A stretch of 23,862 nt of DNA from NCBI GenBank assembly GCA_043381765.1, contig JBHJMP010000807.1, positions 1-23,862 on the forward strand. The letters run 5' to 3'. The notes beneath the pieces are model-generated. The model worked only from the letters and a program-made list of their open reading frames with translations, searched no databases and was not told the DNA's origin. Positions within the stretch are counted from its first letter, which is position 1. Each line of letters opens with the position of its first letter. Shown here in pieces: positions 11,501 to 21,007 of the stretch. The translations under genes and the position numbers were made by a program. Source of the DNA: Collodictyon triciliatum. Lineage: Eukaryota; CRuMs.

Positions 11501-13546
11501 AAGAAAGGTATCACGAAAGCTATTGAATTCAGGTTCCAATCTATATTTTTTTTCATTATTCATTTGAGAATTACGCTATTAGATGAGTTTCAAGTAACAA
11601 AAGAATTTATAGCGATGAGGTTTTTTTCGTGTCGTGTTTTTGAGGAGGTACCGATCTCCACTATATCTAAAGGCTCCCGGGTCTTCCTCATACAAGCGAC
11701 CAAGGTTGATGCTAATGTAAAATGCTTTGAGGCTGTTGCTCGTGTGTATATGGAAGGTATGATGTGCTTACTTGGATGATTTCTTCCTTTCTTTAGTAGA
11801 GTACATTAGCAACTTGCTAAAAAGGCGCATGTAACGCCTCCAGATGAACATCAAGAAGCAACAGCGGTCACCATCCACAACAGACAACTGTTTCAAAGGT
11901 AATATAGAACCCATTAGTAGTCGTCCATACTTTAACTGAATGGCTATCATTAACTCGTCGAATTGAGATTTTTTTTTGTGGCACGCTAGGACATGTAAAA
12001 TAGCATAGATAAAGTACTTGTCGAATAATTTCCAAGAATACAAGAGAGCATATCGTCTTTGCCTCTTGGATTGATTCTTTATGGAACATAATATATTAAT
12101 CTTGGAGGTCGTATCATATACAAGGAAGAAAGAATAGCCGCTAAATTATAAGTATTATGTTGTAGGAAGAAAATTAAGATTAGAATCGCACCAACACAAT
12201 TGGTATATAGAAAGAGACAATAAAAAAAATTTTGAGAGTCAAATGAAGAAAACCTAAAGTGGCAGTGTTATGGTCTCCTGATTTGTGCATCATTTTGGCA
12301 TACCATTTGAGCATGTTTTCGAACTCACTCGCGGAATTTGAGGATCTTCTCTGGGGGTATGTTGTAATGGTGTACAAATTACGAGACTCTGAGAAGAAAA
12401 AAGAAGAAAAGGGAAAAAAAGAGAGATGGAATGGAGGGATATTTTACAAGGATGAGTCAATAAGATGTCATAACATGGATGCGATACTACAAAAGAGGTT
12501 TTTGTTGTAAATTTGTTTTAAGAAAAAGTAAAATGAAATGATTGAAGCTAGAGTTTGGGGAGAAATAATTGGCTGCTTTTTCTCACCATCGAAAGTGTAA
12601 TCTAAATCATCAGTGTCTGGGGGGTTGAGATCCTTCTTGGTAGTATGGTATCTAAGTAAAGCAATACCATTATATCAAGTCGCTCTTGACATAAGACATA
12701 TTTAAGTTTGTATCTGATTATAAAATTAGAGCATGGCATGTGAAAGGGGTTACAACCGATAAATAAATCAATAGTATATCAACCTTTTCGGAATGAGAGT
12801 GGGCAATGCAAAAGTTCCGTCTGGGAGCTATAGAAAATAATTATTAATATTATTATTATTTTTACTTTTAAATATTCCCAAAGAATCAATAATACAAATA
12901 ACGATGTTCAAATGCGTCATAGAATTTTGCAAAAGGAGTCGATAGATAATCTTTTTCGATTTATGTCCGGAATATAAATACTGTGTGAAGGTTTCGTGTG
13001 GCCTCATGTAATGGGACCAGCTTCCTAGGCTTTGGACCTGAATCAAGCAAAAAAAAAAAAAACCAACATTAACGATTCAAAGTATGGAAAGAAGTACGAG
13101 CGAGAGTGACATTTATAGTTAGCACAGCTTCAGTCGTTATCTCATGAGATATTTCAATGATGTTATCAATGTCTCTCAACACCTCGGGCCGAACTGAATA
13201 GTAATTTATTTAGTAATAATTTTATTATTATTTGACATACTTGTATTTTGAGATCCTCTCAGCGTCGGATTCACACGAAAGACGGGCGGAACAAGGCCTC
13301 GCTCACGATCCGTCATCGAGTCGACTGTGATGATGTATCATACATGATCCAAAAGAGTTCAGAAATACAGCAAAGAAGGTCTGGTTAGGAACGCAAAAAA
13401 AAAAAATAAAAAAATATGAAAAATGAAAAACAAAAAAACGAAACTAGAGAAAGTTGACCCAGAAATCGAAGGATACCCGAAACATGCTCTAGACAATAGA
13501 CAAGATAACGAGAGTGAATTCGATACTACTCACCGGGAGAGTGCAT
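3453..13546 (-). CDS. intron-dense gene for a ~1,220-residue coiled-coil protein of unknown family
   Basis: I do not recognise the family. About 44 exons can be chained on the minus strand; every junction has GT and AG and consistent phase, and the sum is an intact reading frame of about 1,223 codons ending TAA at 3453-3455. By approximate residue: 1-390 is mixed, partly helical sequence. Residues 390-545 form a coiled coil with heptad-like runs such as LDLEREITELQKK and QNLQERILILEDLL. Residues 546-640 are polar and low in order. Residues 645-748 are a compact helical block with conserved-looking Trp and Cys positions (ATWVDAKLTWLANIIMMY, LLGICRMLRRHIE, NLMEYYKPWNERA). Residues 870-1030 hold a block with ISGWPGHIVRILFPDG. 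Residues 1063-1223 are a Ser/Pro/Glu/Gln-rich tail. One segment (FDELMIAI near residue 160) faintly recalls the FDEL block of axonemal p33/AXDND1 proteins; this is too weak to name the gene. The start is the first ATG in the frame that joins exon 2; further 5' non-coding exons are possible. Confidence 0.75.
6039..6207. repeat. (AATAGT)n hexanucleotide array in an intron
   Basis: About 28 hexamer units: a perfect AATAGT core flanked by variant units, GATAGT on the left and AATAGC on the right. The variants only at the ends are typical of arrays that expand in the middle. It lies in the intron 6021-6394 of the coiled-coil gene. On the coding (minus) strand it reads (ACTATT)n and ends about 18 nt before the 3' splice site of exon 5976-6020. 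Apparent reading frames in it (poly Asn-Ser, Leu, Ile-Thr) are by-products. Confidence 0.95.
6992..7078. repeat. 87-nt poly(A)/poly(T) run
   Basis: An uninterrupted run of 87 A on the plus strand, that is T87 in the sense of the coiled-coil gene. It lies inside intron 6844-7126, nearer its 5' end. True length is uncertain because such runs are hard to sequence. Confidence 0.95.
8122..8137. repeat. poly(G) run left of the scaffold gap
   Basis: Sixteen G in a row followed by purine-rich sequence up to the run of N. It belongs to the intron 8056-8413 of the coiled-coil gene and probably helped break the assembly. Confidence 0.9.
8172..8271. other. assembly gap (100 N)
   Basis: Exactly 100 N, the conventional length for a gap of unknown size. 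It sits in an intron between exons 8414-8501 and 7930-8055. The phase of those two exons matches (one base, then two), so no exon needs to be missing, although a phase-neutral exon inside the gap cannot be ruled out. Confidence 0.97.
8301..8368. repeat. homopolymer cluster right of the scaffold gap (A12, A29, G13)
   Basis: Two A runs (8301-8312 and 8321-8349) and a G run (8356-8368) separated by the similar short pieces TGGGTTGG and TAGGTTGG. This resembles one short A-rich/G-rich unit repeated around the gap. Confidence 0.85.
8513..8555. repeat. 43-nt poly(A)/poly(T) run acting as a polypyrimidine tract
   Basis: On the coding (minus) strand this is T43, ending 9 nt before the AG of the 3' splice site of exon 8414-8501. 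That is the normal place of a polypyrimidine tract, here extended to a pure homopolymer. Confidence 0.85.
8693..11386 (-). other. exon block 2 of the coiled-coil gene (coiled-coil exons)
   Basis: Exons: 11359-11386, 11193-11256, 11031-11074, 10859-10927, 10659-10761, 10409-10480, 10185-10260, 10060-10100, 9920-9933, 9753-9818, 9548-9594, 9281-9376, 9127-9184, 8982-9035 and 8693-8836. Phase matches at each junction, including the 14-nt exon 9920-9933 (GGTTK across its joins). The heptad-rich coiled coil runs through 9818-8693. Exon 9548-9594 is taken to start after GATGAG; a start four or more bases earlier would break the frame. Confidence 0.68.
11496..13546 (-). other. exon block 1 of the coiled-coil gene (N-terminal exons)
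   Basis: Exons by splice signal and phase: 13534-13546 (start codon), 13241-13324, 13098-13193, 12982-13037, 12784-12827, 12587-12651, 12329-12348, 11931-12064, 11772-11816, 11652-11711 and 11496-11540. The first exon has only 13 coding nucleotides (MHSP plus one base). The intron at 13194-13240 is only 47 nt. The part between 11931 and 12350 is ambiguous. The preferred model uses the donor GTGAGT after 12329 and one 134-nt exon; an alternative with three smaller exons keeps frame but needs a 32-nt intron. Reading across joins gives sensible sequence, for example LPTLIPKRYH and NLGRLYEEDPGAFRYSGDR. Confidence 0.62.
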
Positions 13547-14877
13547 CGTAAAAACTTGAACCCTTTGCCAGTCGCCTCGTTGCTTGCTTGTCCTCGGTGG
13601 CGTATTTGTCTGTGAGCACAATGATCAAAACCACCCAACACAGCCTGATTGACTCGCACAGCTGCACTCCCCAGCTCATGGTTTGATAGATGAAAGAATT
13701 AAAAATCCAGATATATCCAACGGTTTCAATTCATTCATATATGGAATTTATCTTTATATCACAAACATAGGTATGTGTACCAGCAAATTCCGACACAAAT
13801 TATTCAAATTTTGCTAAATTTAATATACGTCATTTTATATATAGCCAGCCTCCAAGTATTTCTCGTAAGCAAGGCAGAAGGAACCGCGCGGGGGTTTAAG
13901 AAAGCTCTTCGTTTACAGTCTCAGTTCCTTGTCAGGTTGCTCTGAACGATGCATCCGTATTTTCTCTGCTACTACATCAAAATATGTGCACATGCAATTT
14001 ATCAGTCATGTCTATAATACACCTGATGTCCGAGTTTTTCTTGGTGTTATCGACCCGGAGATGGTATGGGTAGCACCGCTATTTTCGCGTGGCGTTACTT
14101 GGATTGGCCTCTCCTTAGGGTCTTATTCTTACTCATGTTATTATTTCCTTTCTTTATTTCTTTTTTTCCTTGCATTAGTACCGTCAATTAAAGTATGTGT
14201 ATGATTTTGCTTTATTTTTTCAACCTTGAGCAGTTAAGCGGTTCTCATAGCCAGGTTCTAGACTTCAGGATGTAATTGCAGTCAGATGTATCGAGGCATA
14301 GAATAACAAGTGTAGTATCTTCTTCATGTTATTTTTGGGTATTGTGCTTGAGCAGTTTGTACCTCTATGTCGCAAAACTTTTCCAACACGATTACAACTT
14401 TAGGATTAAGAAGTTCTCCAGTTAAATATATCGGAATAATCTAATCGGAATTCAATCGTGTTAGTACACGGGACAAAATCTAAAAAAATGATTTCATGTA
14501 GTTCGTCCCTTTTCCAGGTTTGGGGAATGTACATATATGTGTAATTGACATAAAACCCATCACAATCAACTTGCGGTCTTGACGTGGTCACGTATATACT
14601 TGCGCCGTTCTATTCCCCATTTCGCGTACGTTATAGACGACAAACCGCCAGTGGGTCTCACGCAGCGAACACACACTTATAACAAAAAACAAAAACACAA
14701 AACAAGAGCAGAAAGAAACAAAAAGCAAAACAAAACATAAACCAAGAGTAGAAAGAAACTAGAAACGAAAAACTTCGCAGACTTCGGTTCAACATAGCTC
14801 ACCAAAAGATCGATCTAGACACTCAGCACCCGACCCAAGGCCCGAACCAGTCAGACGACCGGCGGCCTCGCAACAGC
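13547..14877. promoter_or_regulatory. divergent intergenic region between the coiled-coil and kinase genes
   Basis: The two flanking genes are transcribed away from each other, so this 1.3 kb should hold both promoters and 5' leaders. The left end (13547-13690) is comparatively GC-rich and could carry 5' exons of the coiled-coil gene. The middle is AT-rich with short T tracts. The right end (about 14670-14770) is an A-rich, C/G-interspersed leader before the kinase ATG. A 92-codon frame at 13929-14204 has no recognisable features. No TATA box could be assigned with confidence. Confidence 0.45.
14703..14759 (+). repeat. 40-bp-period direct repeat in the kinase leader
   Basis: CAAGAGCAGAAAGAAAC at 14703-14719 recurs as CAAGAGTAGAAAGAAAC at 14743-14759 (16 of 17 positions), with similar A-rich sequence between. 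It is an old short tandem duplication in the probable 5' UTR. Confidence 0.7.
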
Positions 14878-17800
14878 ATGACTGCCCCAGTTTTTGATAG
14901 CGCAACCATCAGGCTGGGTAGCGAGCTTGGCAGAGGCGGCTTCGGGGCTGTCTTCAAGGCAACTCTGAATCTCCACACAACAGTTGCTGTAAAGGTGATC
15001 CAAGATGAAACTCAGCCCGTGGAAGAGATACAAAAGGAGGCCGATATCATGATTCGAATAACGCATCCACATATTGCGAAATGTTTTGGGATGTACCGAG
15101 ATGGAAAAGTGGTTGGGATGGTCATGGAATATGCAGATGCAGGGAGCCTGTCCAGAACCATCCATGCCAAACCTGGCGGGCTCTCCATTCCCGAAATCTG
15201 TATGTACGGCAGTCAAATCTCTTCTGGAATGGAGGCACTTTACGGTGTTTACAACATATCTCATCGCGATATCAAACCAGCAAATATTATTATGATGACT
15301 TTGTATGACCCCGAGAGTCATTCTCTTCGCCTGACTGCAAAAATCACAGACTTTGGGCTCTCAAAGATTAAAAGAGCAAGCGTAGATGTATCTCGCATGA
15401 GCAGTCGTAGTGGTGGCTTTCACGGAACTATGGTATACGCAGCTCCTGAATGCTTGGGTCTCGTTGGTGAGACGGGGGGTCATATGGGAGAAAAGAGTGA
15501 TGTGTACTCTTTAAGTCTTGTCTTATATGAAATGTGTTCAGGGGAAATACCCTTTGCTGGACTAGAGCTTACTAAATTTATCGCTGAGATGGCGAAAGGG
15601 AAGCGAATGCCTATCCCGGTCAATATGAGCAATGACCTTGCAGAAGTTGTTACTAGATCCTGGAAACAGGAGCCCTCACAGCGTCCATCGTTTGCCCAAG
15701 TTACAAAAGCCTTAAATCTGATGTCTGGTAATCTTTCGAAGGGACTGAACTCAACACCGGCCCCTGATGTTATTCGGGTTTTGGACCCGCCTCATGCTTC
15801 CAGTTCTATGAATTCATATGAGCAGAACGCTGTGTCGTCGCCAAAAAATGCAGTATCTCCACTAAATACGACCGAATCTACGCCTTCTCAAGGTCAGATG
15901 AGTCCGGGTCATGGAGGTGCTCGTCCTATCAATAAGGGACCTCATATCACAGGTGGTCCTTCTCCAGGAATACAAAACTCTGATGCAAATAGCAGATTGT
16001 CTGCTCATTCAGGCCCATTACCCTATCTACCTTACGCCTGGGGGCAGAATCTGAGTGCTCCATTACAAACACATAGCGACCCATCATATAAACAAACTAT
16101 TGGCAACGACCACGGAGACATTGACAACTACACCCATGAAGGTGTTGTCAAATCTTATCCTTTAGACTTGGAAGGGGTAATATTTTATTTTAAAAATAAA
16201 TTTAAATATGAGCCGAATAAAGGGAAAAATTCTTGGAAGATATGAAAATAAGTGTAATAATGTGGGCCAATTATGAAAAGGGTACACATAAATTTTTCTT
16301 TTCTCTTTATTGAACCAGAAACCAACAAACATTTTCCCAATCGGAAGTCAAGTGAAGGTGACCGATAATTATGGAACGTTTGGTGATGCTGCGAGTGGTC
16401 CTCTTCGACCAGGCATGTTGGGAACTGTGATTGCTCTGTCATCTGGACTGCACCCACGATACAGAGTTAGAGATCAAAATGGAGTTGAATGGTGGTATGA
16501 CTATGGGGCGCTTTCCCTCTTTACGGGGATGACAGAACGTATTCCTCACTTATTGGGCTCTCCATTACAAAAGACTCCCACTCATTTGATATCCCCGAGA
16601 GACCCTACTACAGTTACCAAGCCGCGAGGAAATGTGACACCTGAAAAAGCCCATGCTTGCTTGAAGGTTCGTCGAGGTCCAGATTGGAAGTGGGGGGACC
16701 AAGATGGAGGTGAAGGTGAAGAAGGTCTGTTGATAGAAGCTTCAGCGAAGGGATGGTGGTATGTTATTTGGGATTCAGGGAACTCTAATCATTATCGTGT
16801 TGGTGAAGGTGGATACTATGACCTTGAATTTGTTGACCCATCTGTACAGCCATCAAATAGCGACATTCCCATCGGTTTTTATGTAACCCTCTCACCAAGC
16901 TTCAAGGAATGCTCTGAAGCAATTAATGGGCCATTAAAATCAGGTGATGTTGGTGTTATGAAAGAAAATGACCAATCAAGTAAGCCTTACAAGGTGGAGA
17001 CTGCATCGGGGAAGATTTACTGGTACAAATCCCATGTCATACAACCATTTGATAGCTCATCCATTCCAGTGGGAGAGAAGGTGACCAAAGCCCTTGCTCG
17101 GTCTGGACTCAAAGTAAAGCGAGGTCCTGATTGGAAATGGGGTGATGCAGATGGTGGGAGCGATGCGTCTGGAGTCTTAATAGAATCCTCATCGCATGGT
17201 TACTGGAAGGTAAAATGGGAGACAAACGAAATTGGAACCTATCGAGTTGGAGCAGAAGGTGCATTTGACCTTAGGTTTGTGAAAATTGATAATTCTGTCG
17301 TTCAAGTGCCCAAGGTTGGAGGATATGTCAGGCTTTCAAACTGCTCATGCAGTGATGGCTCTCTGTCTGTGATGTCACCCCAGGATGTAGGACTTGTGGT
17401 TCAATATGACAGCCCTGCTAAATTATTCAAAGTTCGGGGACCATCAGGTAAAGAAGGAGCGTATGACATCTTCTGCCTTCTCACATGCGAAGAACCAATC
17501 ATCAATATTGGGTCTACCATCACAGCATTGAATGTGAAAGATGGATTGCGAGTTTGTAGAGGCCCAGACTGGAATTATGGAAACCAGGACGGAGGAAAGG
17601 GTAAAATCGGAACCGTAGAAGCATTATCTGGGCGAGAAGGATGGTGGAGTGTGCGTTGGGACAATGGATACATAGGCAAGTATCGTGTAGGTGCAGATTT
17701 GCGCTTTGACTTGGAATATGCAGACCAACGCTCTATTGCTCCTCCCATTTCTAAGCTAAATGTTGGTGATTATGTCCAATTAGTTGAGAACTATAGCGAT

Positions 17801-20800
17801 TTTGAAGATGTAGCAGAAGGGCCGATGAAACTTCACCAATTTGGATTAATTATCAATGTGGAGGAGTCAAAAAAGCCATACAAGGTCAAGGCTGAAAACG
17901 GAAAATCATGGTGGTATATGAGAGCACCCCTGATAAAATTAGAACATGCCAATCCAACTTCAATTGGGTCTCGGGTAAATGCATTCAACACCAAAGCTGG
18001 GCTTAGGGTTCGTCGTGGTCAAGGTTGGGCGTCTGGTAATCAAGACGGTGGAAAAGGTAATTCTGGGAAGCTTAAGAATGAAGCTCGAGCTGGTGTTTGG
18101 ACAGTTGAATGGGATAATGGAGATTCAGGGAACCATCGTGTAGGAGAAAATGATGAATACGAGCTTGAAATATCTGACGCCCCCTTGCCAGTCAAGGTAA
18201 TTTCACCACAGTCCATATCTAAAGGTAGCAAAGTTGTTCTTGCAATTGGATATGAAAGTCACGGGGATGCCAAAGATGGTCCATTATCGCCAGGAGTCGA
18301 GGGAACAGTAATTGCAGATGATGGTTCTGAAGTTCCATTCAAAGTAAGAGGTCCCAGTGGAAAAGAATGGTGGTATCGCAAGGAGGCATTGACCACGCCT
18401 GGAAGCTCAAATGTGGCTACTTCAGGAGGCAAGATTTCAGTTGGAAGCAAAGTTGTTCTTGCTATTGGATACGAAAGTCACGGAGATGCGAAGGGTGGTC
18501 CATTATCACCAGGAGTCGAAGGAACTGTAATTGCAGATGATGAGTCAAGCAAACCATACAGGGTAAGAGGTCCGAGTGGAAAAGAATGGTGGTATCACAA
18601 AGAAGCTCTCACTACTCCCGGAAGTTCAAATGCTGTGGCTACTTCAGGAGGCAAGATTTCAGTTGGAAGCAAAGTTGTCCTTGCCATCGGGTATAAGAGC
18701 CATGGAGATGCGAATGACGGTCCATTATCGCCAGGAGTCGAAGGAACTGTAATTGCTGACGATGGTTCAAGCAAACCATACAAGGTTGAAGACTATGAGG
18801 GGAAAGAATGGTGGTATCACAAAGAAGCTCTCACTACTCCAGGGAGCTCAAATGCTGCTACTTTGGAGGAAATCATCGCAATCGGAAGCAGAGTTGTTCT
18901 TGCCATCGGATATGAAAGCTATGGAGATGCAAGAGGCGGTCCATTATCACCAGGAGTCGAAGGAACTGTAACTGCTGTTGATGAATCAAGCAAACCATAT
19001 AAAGTTAAAGCGCCGAATGGAAAAGAATGGTGGTATCACAAGGAAGCTCTCACTACTCCTGTAAGTTTAAATGTGGCCGCTTCGGTTGAGACCATAGCTG
19101 TGGGAAGCAAAGTCGTCCTTGCAAATGGATATGAAAGCCATGGGGGTGCGGAAAACGGCCCGTTGTCACCAGGAGTCGAAGGAACTGTAATTGGTGTAGA
19201 TGGTTCGAGCAAACCATATAAAGTGGAAGCACCGAATGGAAAAGAATGGTGGTATCACAAGGAAGCACTGACCACTCCTGGAAGCTCAAATGTGGCTTCA
19301 ATAAGTTATGGAGGTCATAGTTCAGGTAAGGTGACCGAATTTAATGCTAAAGCGGGAGCAAAAGTACAGCGTGGTCCAGATTGGAAATGGAGTGACCAAG
19401 ATGGAGGAGTTGGTAGTGTGGGAACCTTGAAAAGACCTGATAGTCAGGGCTGGTGGAACGTTGAATGGAAAAAAGGCAACTCCAACAACTATCGCGTGGG
19501 TGCAGATGGCAAATATGACCTTGTTTACGCAAGCGTAGAATTACTGCCATCAAAATCACTTTCTATTGGAAGCAAAGTTGTTCTCGCAATCGAATATGAA
19601 AGGCATGGGAATGCCAAAGATGGTCCATTGTTACCCGGGGTCGAAGGAATAATTATAAGTGATGATGGGTCTGATACCCCATTCATGGTCGAAAGCCCAA
19701 GCGGAAAGGAATGGAATTATCGCAAAGAAGCACTGACCACTCCTGGAAGCTCAAATGCAGCTTCAAAAAACGTGAAGATTTCAGTCGGAAGCAAAGTTGT
19801 GCTTGCCATCGAATATAAGAGCCGTGGTGATGCGAAGGATGGTCCATTATCACCAGGAGTCGAGGGAACTGTAATTGCAGATGATGAGTCAAGCAAACCA
19901 TATAAAGTTAAAGCGCCAAGTGGAAAAGAATGGTGGTATCACAAAGAAGCTCTAACGACTCCAGGGAGCTCAAATGCCGCTCCTTCAGAAAGCGAAAATG
20001 TTGTTTCTGGTCGGGTAACTGAATCAAATGCCAGAGTGGGATTAAAGGTGCAGCGTGGTCCGGATTGGAGTTGGGGAGACCAAGATGGTGGAGTTGGTGG
20101 TATTGGTACTTTGACAGAAGGTTCATCCTCCAGAGGATGGTTTAGAGTTGACTGGAGTAATGGTAATTCGAACAACTATAGAGTTGGTGATGACGGCAAG
20201 TATGACCTTGCTTTTGTACCGCAAGGGGTATTGCCAACACCAATATCAGTTGGAAGCAAAGTTGTTCTTGCCAAAGGTTATAGAAAACACGGGGATGCCA
20301 AAGATGGTCCATTATCGCCAGGAGTCGAGGGAACGGTAACTGCAGATGATGGTTCTGGAGTTCCATTTAAAGTTCAAGCGCCAAGTGGAAAAGAATGGTG
20401 GTATCGCAAGGAGGCATTGACCACTCCTGGAAGCTCAAATGTGGCTACTTCAGGAGGCAAGATTTCAGTTGGAAGCAAAGTTGTGCTTGCCATCGGATAT
20501 GAAAGTCACGGAGATGCCAAAGATGGTCCATTATCACCAGGAGTCGAAGGAACCGTAGTTACCGACGATGGTTCAAGCAAGCCATACAAAGTTAAAGCGC
20601 CGAATGGAAAAGAATGGTGGTATCACAAAGAAGCGTTAATGTTGGTTGGAGGTCTGGGCGTGGAGCCTCCAAAGCATGGGCAAACTGTCACTGGTTCAAA
20701 CGCCAGAGTGGGATTAAAGGTGCAACGTGGTCCAGATTGGAAATGGGGAGACCAAGATGGAGGAGTTGGTAGTCTGGGAACGTTGAAAAGACCTGATAGT

Positions 20801-21007
20801 CAGGGCTGGTGGAACGTTGAATGGAAAAGAGGCAACTCCAACAACTATCGAGTGGGCGCAGATGGCAAATACGACCTTGTTTTTACCTCAAATTCAAGCA
20901 CCTTGGATTCAGACTCTAGCTCGAGCTCGAACTCGGACTCCAGTTCTGGTTCACCTGATATGCGTGATATGCTTGGGATGTTTGCACGACAAAACAGCTT
21001 TGAGTAA
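14878..21007 (+). CDS. protein kinase fused to 20 SH3-like and MIB/HERC2 modules
   Basis: Exon 1 is 14878-16176 and exon 2 is 16319-21007, with a 142-nt GT-AG intron between them at phase 0. The product is 1,995 residues. Residues ~10-285 are a complete Ser/Thr-type kinase domain that should be active: Gly loop GRGGFGAV (18-25), VAVK lysine 39, probable helix-C Glu54, HRDIKPAN with Asp131, DFG 158-160, APE 189-191. Its style (GTMVYAAPE, DVYS) is closest to tyrosine-kinase-like kinases. Residues ~290-433 are a Ser/Pro/Asn-rich linker. From ~440 to ~1957 come 13 SH3-like 'A' modules (GPLSPGVEGTV...GKEWWY) and 7 MIB/HERC2 'B' modules (RGPDWKWGDQDGG...YRVG). The last ~40 residues are Ser/Asp-rich. 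MIB/HERC2 domains bind peptides in Mind bomb ubiquitin ligases, but no RING, ankyrin or HECT domain is present here. Substrates are unknown; a scaffold-type signalling kinase is an inference. Confidence 0.9.
16340..18220 (+). repeat. older A-B alternating module array (A1 B1 A2 B2 A3 B3 A4 B4)
   Basis: Four A-B pairs with a period of roughly 440-530 bp. The modules are clearly related but divergent. B1-B3 keep RGPDW and DGG, while B4 has RGQGWASGNQDGG. A3 has lost the WWY signature (GAYDIF instead). A2 has YWY and A4 WWY. Approximate starts: A1 16340, B1 16650, A2 16870, B2 17090, A3 17314, B3 17527, A4 17761, B4 17980. Confidence 0.88.
18221..20890 (+). repeat. recent module expansion (A5-A9, B5, A10-A11, B6, A12-A13, B7)
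   Basis: Tandem A modules here have a near-fixed period of 219 or 222 bp (73-74 codons). Starts: A5 18221, A6 18440, A7 18662, A8 18881, A9 19100, B5 about 19331, A10 19565, A11 19784, B6 about 20015, A12 20249, A13 20468, B7 about 20687. Copies are very similar in nucleotides as well as protein. The linkers are also repeated (TTPGSSN, and VATSGGKISVGSKVV at A5/A6 and A12/A13). The spacing A10 to A12 is 684 bp, one full A-A-B unit. Confidence 0.93.

Noticed and set aside
11986-12017. A 32-nt intron that would split exon 11931-12064
   Set aside because: It keeps phase with an alternative exon 12018-12062, but every other intron is 47 nt or longer, and the uninterrupted reading is open and pairs with a strong GTGAGT donor at 12328-12323.
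13536-13683. Upstream ATG on the minus strand at 13683 (MSWGVQ...) as the start of the coiled-coil gene
   Set aside because: Its frame through the 13534 donor meets a stop early in exon 2. The ATG at 13544-13546 gives an open join.
13929-14204. Plus-strand frame of 91 codons in the divergent intergenic region
   Set aside because: No motif, no splice partners and T-rich composition at its end; likely chance.
14851-15321. Minus-strand frame of 156 codons
   Set aside because: It lies antisense to the kinase domain, whose plus-strand motifs are complete.
18221-20890. Possible CRISPR array or satellite because of regular ~219-bp repeats
   Set aside because: The repeats are in frame, encode conserved modules without stops, and lie within a eukaryotic coding exon.
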